NCBI RefSeq assembly: GCF_947179515.1
Contig: NC_067480.1
Coordinates: forward strand, 10,676,201-10,740,200
Reading direction: 5' to 3'
Origin: Apodemus sylvaticus
Taxonomy: Eukaryota > Chordata > Mammalia > Rodentia > Muridae
Length of the DNA: 64,000 bases
Part shown: one piece after another, positions 1 through 11,520 of the stretch
Position numbering within the stretch: the stretch's first letter is position 1
Layout of the letters: every line of letters starts with the position of its first letter
Position numbers and translations under genes: made by a program
Notes under the pieces: generated by a model
Database searches by the model: none
What the model saw: the letters and a program-made list of their open reading frames with translations, nothing else
Told to the model about the DNA's origin: nothing

Positions 1-960
1 ACAGTAATCGGATGTCTTTGTTATTTGTTGAATACTGTTTTAGCTTCTGCATGTCCATGTGAAAAAAAAGTGCAAAATCTTATTCTTAATGTTACCCTTC
101 TTACTTGCTCTCAAAATGATCTCATTAGGTAGCAGACCTTCACAGTGTAATAATATGAGTGGGACATGTGGATATATCTCACAGCTACCGCATAGCCCAG
201 AGAATGCCACCCCAAGGTCACTAGCCCACCTGTGACGCAGGCACGTAGAGGCGGCAGGGCTGTGAGTGTGTTCTTTCATGGGCAAGGAGTCCTGTACAGT
301 AGCAGATTGAATATTGACAAGTTCAGAAGTGGGGGGGTATAGGTGATTTGGAATGCAATGTTAAAAGACGTGTTACAGTTAGACTTTGTGCTATAAATTT
401 AGGAGTTGTGGACAGCGCAGGCAGAAAGTGAGAAAACAAGTTTGTCTTCCAAAGGCAAAGTCAGCAGTGTCTAGGAAGTAGGTGTCACAGGGACGAGATT
501 AGCAAGGAGACCAACATTAGTGATGACAGTGGCACTGTGTGCAGAAGGGTTTCCTAGGAGTGCTTCTCTGTGTGCTGTGCTGGGGTATTCTATTGACACC
601 TAGCTACTGTGATATGTTATTTAGGATTTTAAGGTCAAAATGGCTCAATTGGGAATTCCTCTGAGATGAGGAATTTATAGCCAGATAAAATCTCTATATA
701 TACATTTACATTTAGAGTTAAGGTGTGGGTGGGTGTGTTTAGATGTCATGGACATAGAGGCAGGCCTACCTCCTTTTGTTTATACTTTCTTCCTGTGGAG
801 AGACAGGTGGGGAGGCATGAAGGGAGGCAGAGAATGTATGTAATGTAGAAATCATGAAAACCTGAGTCTTGTATCTAGTATGTAAGAAAAACAGGCAAGG
901 GGGTGGTAGCCGTGAAGCAGGGCTCTGTTACCACTGAAGGCCAGGCAGACTTGTTTCCCT
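1..960. other. Unique non-coding DNA
   Basis: I recognise no gene, RNA or interspersed repeat here. The short open frame at its left end has no recognisable domain and is within chance length. A GT-rich patch occurs near 720-740. Confidence 0.5.
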
Positions 961-962
961 GA

Positions 963-1012
963 CTGGAGCTGCCTTCTGGTGATATGTTGATGTCCGAGAG
1001 CTTTGTAAACTG
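963..1012 (+). repeat. Short Lx-type LINE-1 3' UTR fragment, sense
   Basis: About 45 bases match, in the opposite orientation, a block at about 3255-3305 inside the large Lx fragment further right; both carry the core TGGTGATATGTTGATGTC. The two copies therefore form an inverted pair about 2.3 kb apart. The pairing is read directly from the sequence; the Lx name follows from the larger fragment. Confidence 0.5.
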
Positions 1013-1060
1013 ACCCTAACCTTCATCTGTGCATCATGGGGGAGCTGATCCTGGGGCCAG

Positions 1061-1086
1061 CACGCGCGCGCGCGCGCGCGCGCGCG

Positions 1087-1124
<38 letters not shown>
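1061..1124. repeat. Compound (CG)n(CA)n dinucleotide repeat
   Basis: About 16 CG units run directly into about 15 CA units without interruption. Alternating CG followed by CA is the strongest class of Z-DNA-prone sequence. Uninterrupted CpG of this length is unusual in a methylated mammalian genome and suggests recent expansion. Open frames on both strands here (RARARA, THTHTH, CVCVCV) are artefacts of the repeat. Confidence 0.95.
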
Positions 1125-1126
<2 letters not shown>

Positions 1127-1174
1127 GTCCAGTGCCTAATGGACTATTTCAAGTGTCTGTTGTATTACCCCCTC

Positions 1175-1372
1175 CTTTTGCTTTGAGACAGTGTCTCTCT
1201 TTGAACATGGAGCTGGCATTTTCTGCTTTTTCTGAGAAGACATGTGTCTCTTTCCTCCCAGTGCTGGTATCACAGGCACAGGCTACCATGTTAGGCTCTT
1301 TGGAGGCTTCTGGAATACTCAGAACCCAGGCCCCCTTGTACTTATTTACTGAGCCATTTCCCCAACCCCTAG
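1175..1372 (-). repeat. SINE, B4-like, antisense
   Basis: The block starts with the antisense B1-type motif TTTGAGACAGTGTCTCTC, passes through CCTCCCAGTGCTGGTATCAC and ends with an ID-type antisense tail (ACTGAGCCATTTCCCCAACCCC). A B1-like part joined to an ID-like part is the B4 arrangement. The copy is diverged and the ends are approximate. Confidence 0.6.
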
Positions 1373-1374
1373 AA

Positions 1375-2265
1375 TTAAATTCTTTAAATCATAGATCTGC
1401 GGACATTGATATTAAAAAGTAAAAATGCTTAATGTAGCTCTCAGACATGCTAATTACACTTTGCTTAGTATCACATAAACATCTGTTTCTCAATTGCAAC
1501 TTGCCAATGGAATCCTTAATGAAATTTAGCCTTTCCTGTTTAAAGAGAGTAATTGTTATGTGTCACTATTTGTGTGCAATGTTTAATTCTCACTGTAAGC
1601 TAGCCTTGTCCTACAGACATGTAATGCAAGTCACAGATGAGAGCTTCATAAGTAATTTTTAGTCATCACATTGAAAAGCGAACAGACACTAGTAAAATCC
1701 ACTGGAATAGCATTTAATGCCATATAATGAAAATACTGTCACTTCAGCCCATAATCGACTTATATTGTCTATGAAATGTTTTTCTCATACTACCTGTGCA
1801 GCGTGGACTGTATTCCATTTCTGTCTGCTGTCAGTTTGGACTACCCTTGTTCCAGGTGCTCCATAACTGTATGGGCTTTTGGCTCCTGTGCTGGGCAGGG
1901 GTGTTCTAGGGCCACCACCTTTAGTAGGTTCATTACAATTTAATAAAATATGAAAATGACTGGTGGTTACTTTATCTGTGGCAAACCTGAAACCAGTCAC
2001 TGAACATAGATTTTAATATGTTTTACAATAGTGGTGACTGGAATCTTTCTTTATCTCCCTATCTCCCTAGTCAGAGACTTAAGTTTGTTTCCCACCCGGC
2101 CCTTCCAAGGTTTTCCTTTTTCATAAATCTCCTTTTGTCCTCATCTGCCCAGTCATCTATAAATACAGCAGATTGTCCCTCTGACACCTCAGAGGGAAGG
2201 CAGATAGAAACACAAGGAGCTCCTGCCCTCTTCTACTGCCCCCTCCCCGGATTATTTGGAGGATA
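1375..2265. other. Unique AT-rich non-coding DNA
   Basis: No gene, RNA or repeat recognised. The small open frames show no domain or conserved motif that I know. Confidence 0.5.
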
Positions 2266-2267
2266 AT

Positions 2268-3750
2268 GAAATCTTTTTCTTTAACTGTTTATTGGTCTTT
2301 GTGAATTTCACATTGTGCACCCCAATCCCACTCATCTCTCCTCCCACCCCATCCCCGTGCTTGGCCTCTACCCTTGCAACCTCTTCACCTAGAGAGAAAA
2401 AAAGACCTTGCTGTAGAAACTTCAGTATGTCATATTGAGTCCCACAGTATATAGCCTTCTCTGCTTGCAAATGCTCATTGCAGTGACTTATTAGTCTGGT
2501 ACGAGGCCTCTGGGCTCTGTTGATGCCCTGTATCATGGGGATCCTGTAGGTTTGGATCGGTAGGCACAGCCCAGCACCTTCATTCACCCCAGCAGTTTAT
2601 CAGTGGGACAGATGTTCTGGTGGACCTATTCAGTGCCCTGGATCTGGACCTCAGCGGTATCTGAGCTGGTCAGCCCTCCGCTGACTCTCGTGCCCTCACA
2701 CCCTCAGGACCAGCTCACCAGCAACTCCTGCTACCTGGGCCGGCTCTACCCTGCTGCTCTACCAAGTTCTGCAGCCAGGGAGGGACATGGCCAGCCCTTC
2801 CACTCCCATGACCCCCAGCTCTGCTGCCTGCCATAGATGGTGATGGACCAGGGAGCAGAGGAGGGCAGGTCTCCCTATCAGTTCCACTGCACAGCTGTCG
2901 GCCGCAGGGCTGGCTTTCCCATCCCATGTCCCCCGATGCCCACATCCAGGGCCAAATGCACTGCACTGCCCAGGTGAGGTGCAGGGCCTGCTGTCCTTCT
3001 CCCATGGCCAGCCTCCTGCCCCTCGGGCTGAGGTTTGCAAAGGGAGGAGAGGGTTCTCTCCCTAGACAGTGCCACCACATGGGCGACAAGAGGTGGGAGG
3101 AGCTCTCCGCTTCTCATATCCCCAGGGTGACTCACCAGTCTGCAGTGTGCTGGGCCGCTCTCCCAGCTACTACAGCTGCTTAGTGGTATGGCCAGCTCTT
3201 ACGGCCCCAAGGCTAGCTCTCCCATGAGGCTCAGGTGAGGGGTGGGGCCAGTACTATAAAGCCCTCAGACATCAACATATCACCAGATGGCAGCCCAGAC
3301 TGGGGACATCTTCCTGGCCTTTTATGGTCACAGATCTCTGCTGCTTCAAGGTGACAGACCTAGATGTGGCCACTAGGCAGCACAAGCCAGGACCCCACCA
3401 TAGTCCTGTGTGACATCACTGGCTGCTCACATCAGGCTATTTCCCATTTCCTTTGAGTCTCCAGTTCTGCCCATCTTCGCTGTGACCACACCCTTCTGCT
3501 TCTCCCTCTCCCATTTCTCCATCACTTACTTGCTCCTGAGAGGCTCCCGGGGCCTGAGTGTCTGGGGTCATCCCAGGAGCTATGCCCTACTCGTGCATTA
3601 TGGTGCCAGGCAGGGGTCGTCGTGAGCATGGTCTCTCCCCCTGTGTGTATGTGACGCCCAACTGGTGCTTTTCTCAAGCTAGTTCCCTGTCCAGGACCTG
3701 TGCTGCCGAACTGGTAGTCTCCTCAGGCCTGCTTCTTTCCAGGGAATGTT
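2268..3750 (-). mobile_element. Lx-type rodent LINE-1 3' UTR fragment, antisense
   Basis: About 1.5 kb of GC-rich sequence follows the course I recognise from old rodent L1 (Lx) 3' untranslated regions read in reverse. It begins with TTTATTGGTCTTTGTGAATTT and a block of short C-rich stretches, has a central part rich in CCAGCTC/CCTGCTG words, then a CTCACATCAGGCTATTTCCC segment and a pyrimidine-rich stretch near 3490-3530. No ORF2 coding part is visible, so the copy is either 5'-truncated or too decayed beyond 3750. The many overlapping open frames on both strands (2715-3183) reflect high GC content, not genes. Family assignment is from memory of the consensus; the right end is uncertain. Confidence 0.6.
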
Positions 3751-4165
3751 GGGTTACTAATCATTCACATGTTCATAGGTCAGAACACTGGATGTAGCCT
3801 CTCTCCTCTCTGCCACCTACTGACACACATGTGACACAGCAGCCACACCTGCCAGAGGCAGGGATAATGAATTCTTGATGTTGTTTTCAGTATGTCCTTG
3901 CTGTGGTACTCTTAAGAAACAAGTGGTAGAGAATCCTGCCCCTCGCTGAGTGCCTGCAGGGGACACAGCCACTGTGGATGAGCTGCTCTTGGCAGGGTGT
4001 GCATATGTGACGTGCGGACTTTGCTCTGTGATGAACCTGCTCACGTAACGATGGAGAATTATTAGAATATAAATTGGTTGTGAGGACTGTGAAACTAGTG
4101 TTCATTACATCTTGGTAGTTTCCTATTCATTGGCTCTTTTAGTCTTCGCAATTGCAGACTTTCTT
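3751..4165. other. Unique non-coding DNA
   Basis: No gene or repeat recognised; possibly the decayed continuation of the LINE fragment on its left. Confidence 0.4.
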
Positions 4166-4167
4166 TA

Positions 4168-4372
4168 AAGATTCATTTATTTTGTGCGCATGGGTATTTT
4201 GCCTGCATGCACAGATATGTACACCACACATGCCTGGAATGATAAATACCTGGAACTGTCTGTCTGTAGTCACAGACAGTTATGAGCTGCTGCATGGGTA
4301 CTGGGAACTGAACCCCAGTCCTCTAGAGGAGCTGCCAGTGTTCTTAACTGCTGAGCCACCTCTCCAGCCTTG
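4168..4372 (-). repeat. SINE B2/B3 family, antisense
   Basis: Begins with AAGATTCATTTATTTTGTG (reverse of the A/T-rich B2/B3 tail), contains TGGGAACTGAACCCCAGTCC and ends TTAACTGCTGAGCCACCTCT, the reverse of the tRNA-derived 5' end with its pol III promoter boxes. Near full length and moderately diverged, so B3 is more likely than young B2. Confidence 0.85.
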
Positions 4373-6285
4373 TAGACCTTGACCATCTCTGTTATTACTG
4401 TTAGGCTCATACAGAAATATAGCCTCCGTTGCCCAGGGATAGAATGTAAATAGCAGGAGGAGCATGATCTGAATTTACCAGCATCTTTGACCCTTAACCA
4501 TATCCTTTTCTCTGTGCTGGCTGCTTAGTGAGCATTGCTCACACTCGAAGCCCTGGGCTTGTTTTCAGCGAGGCTTGGAGCAGTGCCCTGGGGAGGCAAG
4601 GTCCAGTCCCACCCAGCTCTGGGAACAGGTGAAAGCCCTTATTGTCTTTTCAGAAGGTAACACGATTTTCTCCAAATCTGCATATGCTTGAAGGCCGAGG
4701 GTCTAAGAGCTTTGACGTAAATCATGACATACCTAAACACGTGTGTGAAGACGAGGGGATTGTTTAGATGCTCTGAAGTGTAAACTAGACATATAAATAA
4801 ATGCTGGAGTTGGTGAGAAAGGTTTAAGGACATAGCGAGGAAATGCAGTACTTTGCCTTGTACCTACTCATCCCATCAAACAAGATGGAGAACTTAACTG
4901 CTGTATAGATTATCTTTATAATGCTATAAAGAGCAGAGGAGGAAGTTAAGTGCGAGCTGGTATGTCATCAGGAGGTTTCAGAGAGAATGAACAGTTTAGG
5001 CTGATGCAGTGAAGACAGGCTGGGTGTGGACAGGAGATGAAGCATGGTGTGGCACACAGTAGGACACTGTCCTTCATCACAGTCGGTGGCATCAGTCCGT
5101 GGTCTAGGATGCTGAGGTCAGTCCGTGGTCTAGGATGCTGAGGTGTGGCACACAGCAGAGTAGCCTGCTCTGCCTCAGCACATCTGCCAGTAGCTGGAAG
5201 GAAGACTCTGGAGTGGACTTTTGTTAAAAACTCGGGGGCAGACTGCACATAATCAGCCTTGTATTCTGAATTTTTTTAAATCTTTAAGTGTCTCCTTATT
5301 CCATATTTTCATTTTTCCACATTCCATGTCCTGAAGTTTTCCTTTGTTTAAGAACAGCAGTTTTTTTTTTAATTCCTTTAAGTAGGTTTCACAGAACTAA
5401 TTTAAATGCTGATTGGTGTAATACTATTTATTTAATTTATTTAATAGTATTTATTTTTATTTGATAATATTATTAAATTAAACCTTAAATGGGACCAGAT
5501 CAGTTGAATTTCGTAGTATGAAACTCATATCATTTTTCAAAAGTAAGTATTTTAAAGATCGGGAATAATTTATTAAAGCCTTCAGGAATTTTATTAGGGT
5601 TCAGTTACATGGATGCACACACATTCTCCAGGGATATTTGGTTTTCAAGAAAGGAGAATTTAGGCTATCTTTCAAATAAAGCATGCTGGAATTGATGAGG
5701 CAGACACTGTGTTTTTTGATCATGTGATCTCCTGGTTTGATTGTCCCATTGGAAGGAGCTCATATAGCCATACCTAAGTCTTACAGAAGCTAGGATGTAC
5801 ACAGTATTAGCCTTAATCTTTTCACTAGAACATGTATTTAGATTAAATGTGAAATAATTAGCCTTGGACTGCACTGATGAGATTCATCTCTATATTTTAT
5901 GTATATCTATGAATATGATAGTATTATTTAATTCATAAAATATTAAGACAGCAGAATATTCTAAGTGACATGTATAATGCTCTAAAATAATTTTAATTTT
6001 TAGCTTTTCAAAAAATTGTTATTGGTATATGGTATATAATGTAGAAAATATGCATTTATTATAAACATACAACTTGATAAACTGAGCATAATCCAAGAGC
6101 AGTACCTGGATCAACAGACATTTCAAGCCCGCCACAGTGCTCCTGCGCCCCAGCCCTCTTTCCTTTTCCAGTGATGGACAGAATTATGACTCATAAAAGC
6201 AGAGATGACTGGAACACTATAGAAATCCATATAGTTTATGGTAATTTTTTCCTTTTATGCTGACTGTTAAGAATATATGATACAC
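4373..6285. other. Unique AT-rich non-coding DNA
   Basis: No gene recognised. It holds a small perfect tandem duplication (5093-5144) and a strongly AT-rich section from about 5270 to 6090 with TTTAT-rich words. The minus-strand open frame over 4946-5248 has no recognisable domain. Confidence 0.5.
5093..5144. repeat. Perfect 26-bp tandem duplication
   Basis: Two identical adjacent copies (5093-5118 and 5119-5144), each beginning CAGTCCGTGG. A related word, GTGTGGCACACAG, also occurs on both sides (about 5047 and 5143). Confidence 0.9.
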
Positions 6286-6287
6286 AG

Positions 6288-6375
6288 GCTGGGAAGGTAG
6301 CTTTGTAGTAGGTAGAACACTGCCTCCCATACCTAAGGCGGTGCGTTCAGTCTTCAAAATCACAAGGAAAATAGC
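6288..6375 (+). repeat. Possible tRNA-derived SINE fragment, sense
   Basis: CAGGCTGGGAAGGTAGCTTT followed by GTAGGTAGAACACTGCC resembles the tRNA-derived head of ID/B4-type SINEs (a box A-like segment). It is strongly diverged, so the family is uncertain. A short (CA)n lies at 6456-6471. Confidence 0.4.
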
Positions 6376-6479
6376 ATTCTAGCAACACTTTTAACCTGAA
6401 GATAAACTATGAGTTAATTTCTCGTGATCTCAAGGGAAGTACAGGAGGCTGACCACACACACACACACACAAATCCATG

Positions 6480-7125
6480 AATATATATACTTACATAAGT
6501 ATACGATATAAAAAGATTTAGACCTACTAAAAATTTTTCTGACTTAAAGTAATATGATATTAATAGAGAAAATTATGTTACTGAATTTTTAAAATTCAAC
6601 TTTAAATACATTTGTTGCTATTTGATTTCAAAATGGAGGATTTTCTTTCTGAAGGAGTATTTGCAATGATCTCTAATATTTAACAGACTGATTCCTACCT
6701 TTGACAGTCAAAAGAAGCAGTCTAGCCTCGGTCAATGTTTCTGCTGTCTTTTCCAAGTCTTCTTAGTTTATGAGACACAATCTTACCATGAAAATTAATT
6801 TTAAATATGTATAATTAATCCTATCTTCAATATGATCTTACTGTACCTTAGAGTGTACCTAATGTCCAATTCTTAAGCCTGTTTGCCATGGCCCTGACTA
6901 GGGTGCTTCTGAAGGGAACCTGTGTTCCTGAGAAAAGGACATTACTCTAAGAGGTTGATTGAGTGGGATATAGATGTCAATAAAACCAATCCAATATGAC
7001 ATTATCAGATATAAATTTTTACTTACGCATTATTCTGTTATTAGATAGCACCATGAAACAAACAAATTATCATTTGACCAGAAAATGTCTGATCAGTGAC
7101 AATAAAATATTACAGTTTTTTCTAG
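6480..7125. other. Unique AT-rich non-coding DNA
   Basis: No gene, RNA or repeat recognised. Confidence 0.45.
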
Positions 7126-7126
7126 T

Positions 7127-7485
7127 ATTATATTGGTGATTTTCTTGTTGCTGCAACAAAATGCCTGACAGAAAGAAACTTAACAGAAGCAGGCTGCTCC
7201 CATTTCATATTCCTTGGCATAAGGCTGCTCATGGCAAGCAAGTGGTAGCAACACTGTCGGCAGAAGCCTTCGGGAGGCCGGTAGAGCGCCTGGTGGTGCG
7301 CAGCTCAGCCGCTCCTCTGTGTGCAGCCCAGGGCGCTCGCTGCCCATGTATTCATACAGTACCACGCCGGTGGGTTTCCCCACCTCACTCAGCCCAGTCT
7401 GTAAATTCCCTCACAAGCTTCCCTGGATGTTTGTCTCCCTGGTGACTCTAGAAGCCAGTTGACAGCCAGTATTAGCCATTACAAA
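7127..7485. repeat. Degenerate MER-type interspersed repeat
   Basis: The left end (GTTGCTGCAACAAAATGCCTGACAG, in part) and the right end (GGTGACTCTAGAAGCCAGTTGACAGCCAGTATTA, in part) match both ends of a common rodent non-coding interspersed repeat: a 'TTGCTGTGACAAAATACCTG' start and a 'GTGATTCTAG...GTTGACAAT' end. The spacing also fits. The middle is CpG-richer than its surroundings (about 7255-7345). I do not name the family with certainty. The 94-residue open frame inside is a by-product. Confidence 0.55.
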
Positions 7486-8680
7486 GGTTAAGTACTATAT
7501 TTTCTAATTACATGTCCAAATGAAAAACTCTAGGAAAAAAATATTGGACAAGTATCTTGGGAGAAATATAAGAAATGTTCTCGTTCCTGTGAGTCTTGGC
7601 TTTTCGATACATTAGAAGCCTGTTTGTGTTCAAATTCTTGTTTAGGAAGCTAAAAATTAAGAGAAACTGCCCTGACACTGCACTCACCCATGACATTAGC
7701 GGTTTTGCTTAAGTGTGTTTGCTTCTGAACTTATTCCGTGGGGCGATAATGGAGCCAGCGTTTCTAATTCCTCAACTGCTGGTCTGTTGAACAGAGTCAG
7801 GAGGAGCAGAGCCACCAGAAATCCAGGCAATGTAGAAATGGTCTTGCCCCGCCTTCCCCGTGCTATCCGTCTAAGAGGATCTTGCCTTAACTCATGCGTG
7901 GATTAAAACATGGGAAAAAATAGGAAGGAGAAAACACAAGAGGAGAGATCTTCAAAAAGGAAAACATTAAGTTTTCAGATTCAGGCTAAGGGCTTGGCGC
8001 GATTACTGGCCAGCATCAAGTGGCACACGTTCTCTTGTTTGCTTTGAGACAACCTGGCCATGTGCCCTGACCAGTGAGCACCTCGGGTCCACACCAGGTG
8101 GGTCGGGCTGGAGTCAATTATTGAACCCAGGTGGGCTACGCAATGGCTGCCTGAAACTTACATTATTTTCCTTACTTCTTGTGTATTTGTGTTTTAGAAT
8201 TTTATCCACCTCTCTGAACAGACATATACAATTCTTCCCATGTCTATAAGTTTATTAACTTTTTCACTGTAGAAGGACAAGGGGATATCTGCATGAGAGT
8301 GACAAGATTCTCGCACATTAAGTGCGTAATGATAGAGATGGAAAGTCATAGCCTATGTTGATAAGCTATGTTAGAAAATTAGAAAAACTCTTGTGTTCTG
8401 TATTTAACACCGTCCTCTCCACACAGGCCAGGATGTTTGGTGATACATCATACTTTCTTACAGAAATGAGTCCCACTATCACTTAACGTTATACTCAAAG
8501 AGAAAATGTTTACCCAGTTTATTTTTGCTATGAGAAAAATCACAAAATTCAGTGGCCTATATACCTGCTCAAATATATTATTTGTAAAAGTCTCATGGGT
8601 TGGGTTGTCATCGTGTATATCTGTATTTGTGTGTATATAATTTTTATTTCAGGATTTTTAGGAGATTGGTTAGTTTTTAA
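7486..8680. other. Unique non-coding DNA
   Basis: No gene or recognised repeat. Short open frames at 7508-7906 have no recognisable features. Confidence 0.45.
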
Positions 8681-8684
8681 ACTT

Positions 8685-8745
8685 GTTTTTTTGAAACAAG
8701 GAGTTGTATAGTCACAGGCTGGCCTCAATCTCACTATGTGGCCAA
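8685..8745 (-). repeat. Degenerate antisense B1-like fragment
   Basis: TTTTTTTGAAACAAGGAGTT followed by CAGGCTGGCCTCAATCTCAC resembles the antisense 3' half of a B1 SINE. Short and diverged. Confidence 0.45.
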
Positions 8746-10565
8746 AGATATTTCAAAGAAGGAAAAATCATATTTCATCTGTCCCCTGACTTCATTTAAA
8801 AGAAATTCTGATATTCTGAGTCCAGCAGATTCTATTTCACTAAGTATTAGATTAAATCTCCCAACCTTAAGCAATGGAATGATATACTTATGTGTGGCAA
8901 AAATATGTTTTATCCTCAGTATCCCTGAAGGTAAGTCACATCGACTCCTTCTTTCCAAGCAGAGGAAAGAATATTATAAAATAACTGATAAACAGTTCAG
9001 AGATTATTTTTTTTCTCCCAAAATAAATAGTTTCTAACTGCCAAAGACAGAAAGAGATAAACTACAATGAAAACCAGGTCTGAAGAAGCAACTGAAGCCT
9101 GGTCCCGGAGACCCGGCGGGGTAAGTACAGCCAGGCCGCCCTGCAATGGCTGCCTTCCCTTCCATACATTACAACTTTACCCAGGCAGGACTACGGTGAA
9201 TTGCCACGACCAACACACTTATCTTCCCTGACTTCTGGAACCACACTCGGCTGTGAATGTATTGGAAGGGAAACCGTATCAATCACACACAAGCAGGAAC
9301 TAGAGGAAGCCCTGGAGGAAGTCCTCTCTGGAGAGTGCTCAGGCCGCCAAGCTCAGTCTCCATGTGCAAACCAGGAGGCTGTTTCAGTCAGTCGAAGCCT
9401 GTTGGCACGTCCCAAACTGAAAGTCCTGGGACTAAAGCATTGGTCTAGGAATGTGGGCCTGAAGCCTGCGGGCTTCCTCTCTGAGGGCGAGCTGCCCTCA
9501 GCATCTGCTCAGTCCTCACAGACCACTCAGAACCCCCACCCAATGGCAGCTCGCCTTCCTAAAGCCTTTGCCTCTTCAGTTTATCTTTAAGACTCCTCAC
9601 ATCTGTAGTCACAGAGGTGGGTAGTCACAGGGATTAGATCGCTCTCTGCAGGCCTCTACAGCCTGCAGGCTTGTGCCCTCCTCTGGTGCTGGCATGCGTC
9701 AGTGTTAGCTTACAGTCTTTCCAGTCATGCCTCTGGGTTCCTTAAACGGCAACTGAGGCGCCTCACCTGACTTTGGCACCTTCTCCTTTGTCTCTGCTGG
9801 CACATGTGGCACCCCGATCCCAGCATATTAGATCCCAGAATACTAAGTAGTACTTTCTAGTTGTACGTGAAGGACTAGAAACATCTCACCTGTCTGGCTT
9901 TGGAGAAGTTCCTGTCTGTTCCCCGTCTCCCTTGTCTCTCGCTGGCTTGGTGCTATCCTCTTCAGTCCTCAGCCTCCCATGAACTGTGAGCACCATAATG
10001 AGAAATTTCTCTTTGTACCGTTAAGAATCCTGCATCCTCATTTGGATGTGCTTCCTATGCAGGCCCATGTCTTCTTATGAGAATGATGTTTAACTAATAT
10101 ACTTATCGCATGGAATTTGCATGAACTTTGTCAAAGTATCATGTGTAATTCGGTGTTATCCATCACTGGTTATATACGCAAAGTTGTGTTCCTTTATACC
10201 TTCACTCAGAGCAGAACACCACTGGTAATGACAGTGTAATGGGCTATTTGTCTTGAAGTACAGAGATCAGACAGATTATAATAAGCTCAGACTGTATGTT
10301 AAAAATATGGGGCTAGATAATATCCAAAGATTAAGGCCAGTGCTCTCAATGTTTTCAGAACTCACATACACAGTAGTTTTGTAGAAAGGGGTATACAGGC
10401 TATCACCTCCACATCAGACACTAAATCTGTCATGGTTTAGGCAGAACAGAGGGCAGGGTTGACTGGAGGAAGGTATTGGCCGAGAGCCCCATGTTTTCTA
10501 GATGTTTTTATTGTGCTTCTCGTGGCCTTCAAAATTAGTTAGATTTAGGAATCACTGATCAAGAT
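8746..10565. other. Unique non-coding DNA with a GC-richer part (9060-9600)
   Basis: No recognised gene. It includes a strong consensus splice donor-like sequence (GGG|GTAAGTACAG) at 9121 with an acceptor-like pyrimidine tract and AG at 9029-9030. The implied 90-base exon has stops in all three frames, so it would be non-coding or unproductive. A 129-codon plus-strand open frame (9201-9590) has no recognisable domain and is of chance length. Confidence 0.4.
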
Positions 10566-10569
10566 AAGT

Positions 10570-10732
10570 TTTCTTAAAAATTATGACTCTGTCTGTCTGT
10601 CTCTGTCTCTGCTGCACCCCCCACATGTGTGTATGTGTATGTATGTGTATTAGAGAGAGATGACAGAGAGAGATAGACACACAGAGAGAGACAGAGAGAG
10701 ACAGAGAGAGACAGAGAGAAAGAGAGAGCGCA
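10570..10732. repeat. Compound simple repeat (CTGT/GT/GAGACA)n
   Basis: CTGTCTGT units, then GTAT/GTGT, then about eight GAGACA/GAGAGACA units ending in GAGAGAGA. The open frame reading RDRERQRETERKRER is a product of the repeat. Confidence 0.85.
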
Positions 10733-10734
10733 CT

Positions 10735-11360
10735 GCTTCCGTGTCATGGCTTAGGCATCTGATAACAGAAGCCTTTGCCTTCTCTGCTGTTTGTTACACC
10801 ATGTCCCCTTCCGGAAAGACCACTGGCAGCTCCACCTGCTGTCTGCGCACTGGCTGCCTGTTCACTACGTAGCCATGTTGGACACACCAGAGACTTAGGA
10901 AGTAAAATGCTAGACTTGCAAAACACACATGAAGAGCCAAGAGAAAGAGTAGCTCTTTTGTGCTGTTGGCTTCCAGGATCTGCAGCCAGCTACATTCTAA
11001 TTACTGTTCAGGAAGTCAGTTCCTATGGCCCCTTGTTAATAAGCCCAGCTCCAAAGCACAACATTGCTGTAACATTAGCTCTTTATATAAAAGCCAGGGG
11101 TTCAGTCAGTGAGCCTTAGGTGTAGGCCTAGCACCCTTTTGAGAGTTAGTGTTAATTTTAAGATAAAAATGGGCGATTAACATGACATTGCACATCAGAA
11201 TTCTTGGCAAAAACAAATCCTAGTAGTTCCAAGAAGATACGTGGGTAAGCTGCCAGAAGACAGTCTGCAGGGCCAGGGTTTCCGGCTTTTTGTTTACACT
11301 GCACTCTCAGTGGCTTACCTGCTTGCTACTCCAACTGGCACACTTCTTATGTTACATAAC
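10735..11360. other. Unique non-coding DNA
   Basis: No gene or repeat recognised. Confidence 0.45.
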
Positions 11361-11364
11361 AATA

Positions 11365-11520
11365 GAAATTGTATTCACCAAGTGCCTACTATGAACTATA
11401 AATTCTTATAATCTGCTTACAGAATTAGTATTCTTTTTCACAGATTGGGAAACTAAGGCAGAAAAGCTGAAATGGAGTTTTCCAATGGAGCCAGAATTCC
11501 AGTGTATTCCAGAGCACGCT
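11365..11520 (-). repeat. MIR SINE, antisense
   Basis: CAAGTGCCTACTATGAACTA, then TCACAGATTGGGAAACTAAG, then GGAGCCAGAATTCCAG follow the order of a reverse-oriented MIR consensus. An ancient mammal-wide element. Confidence 0.75.

Noticed and set aside
2715..3183. Overlapping frames of 77-124 codons on both strands
   Set aside because: They lie within the GC-rich Lx LINE-1 3' UTR fragment and have no recognised domain.
9201..9590. A 129-codon plus-strand frame near the donor-like site
   Set aside because: No domain or compositional sign of coding; within chance expectation for the window.
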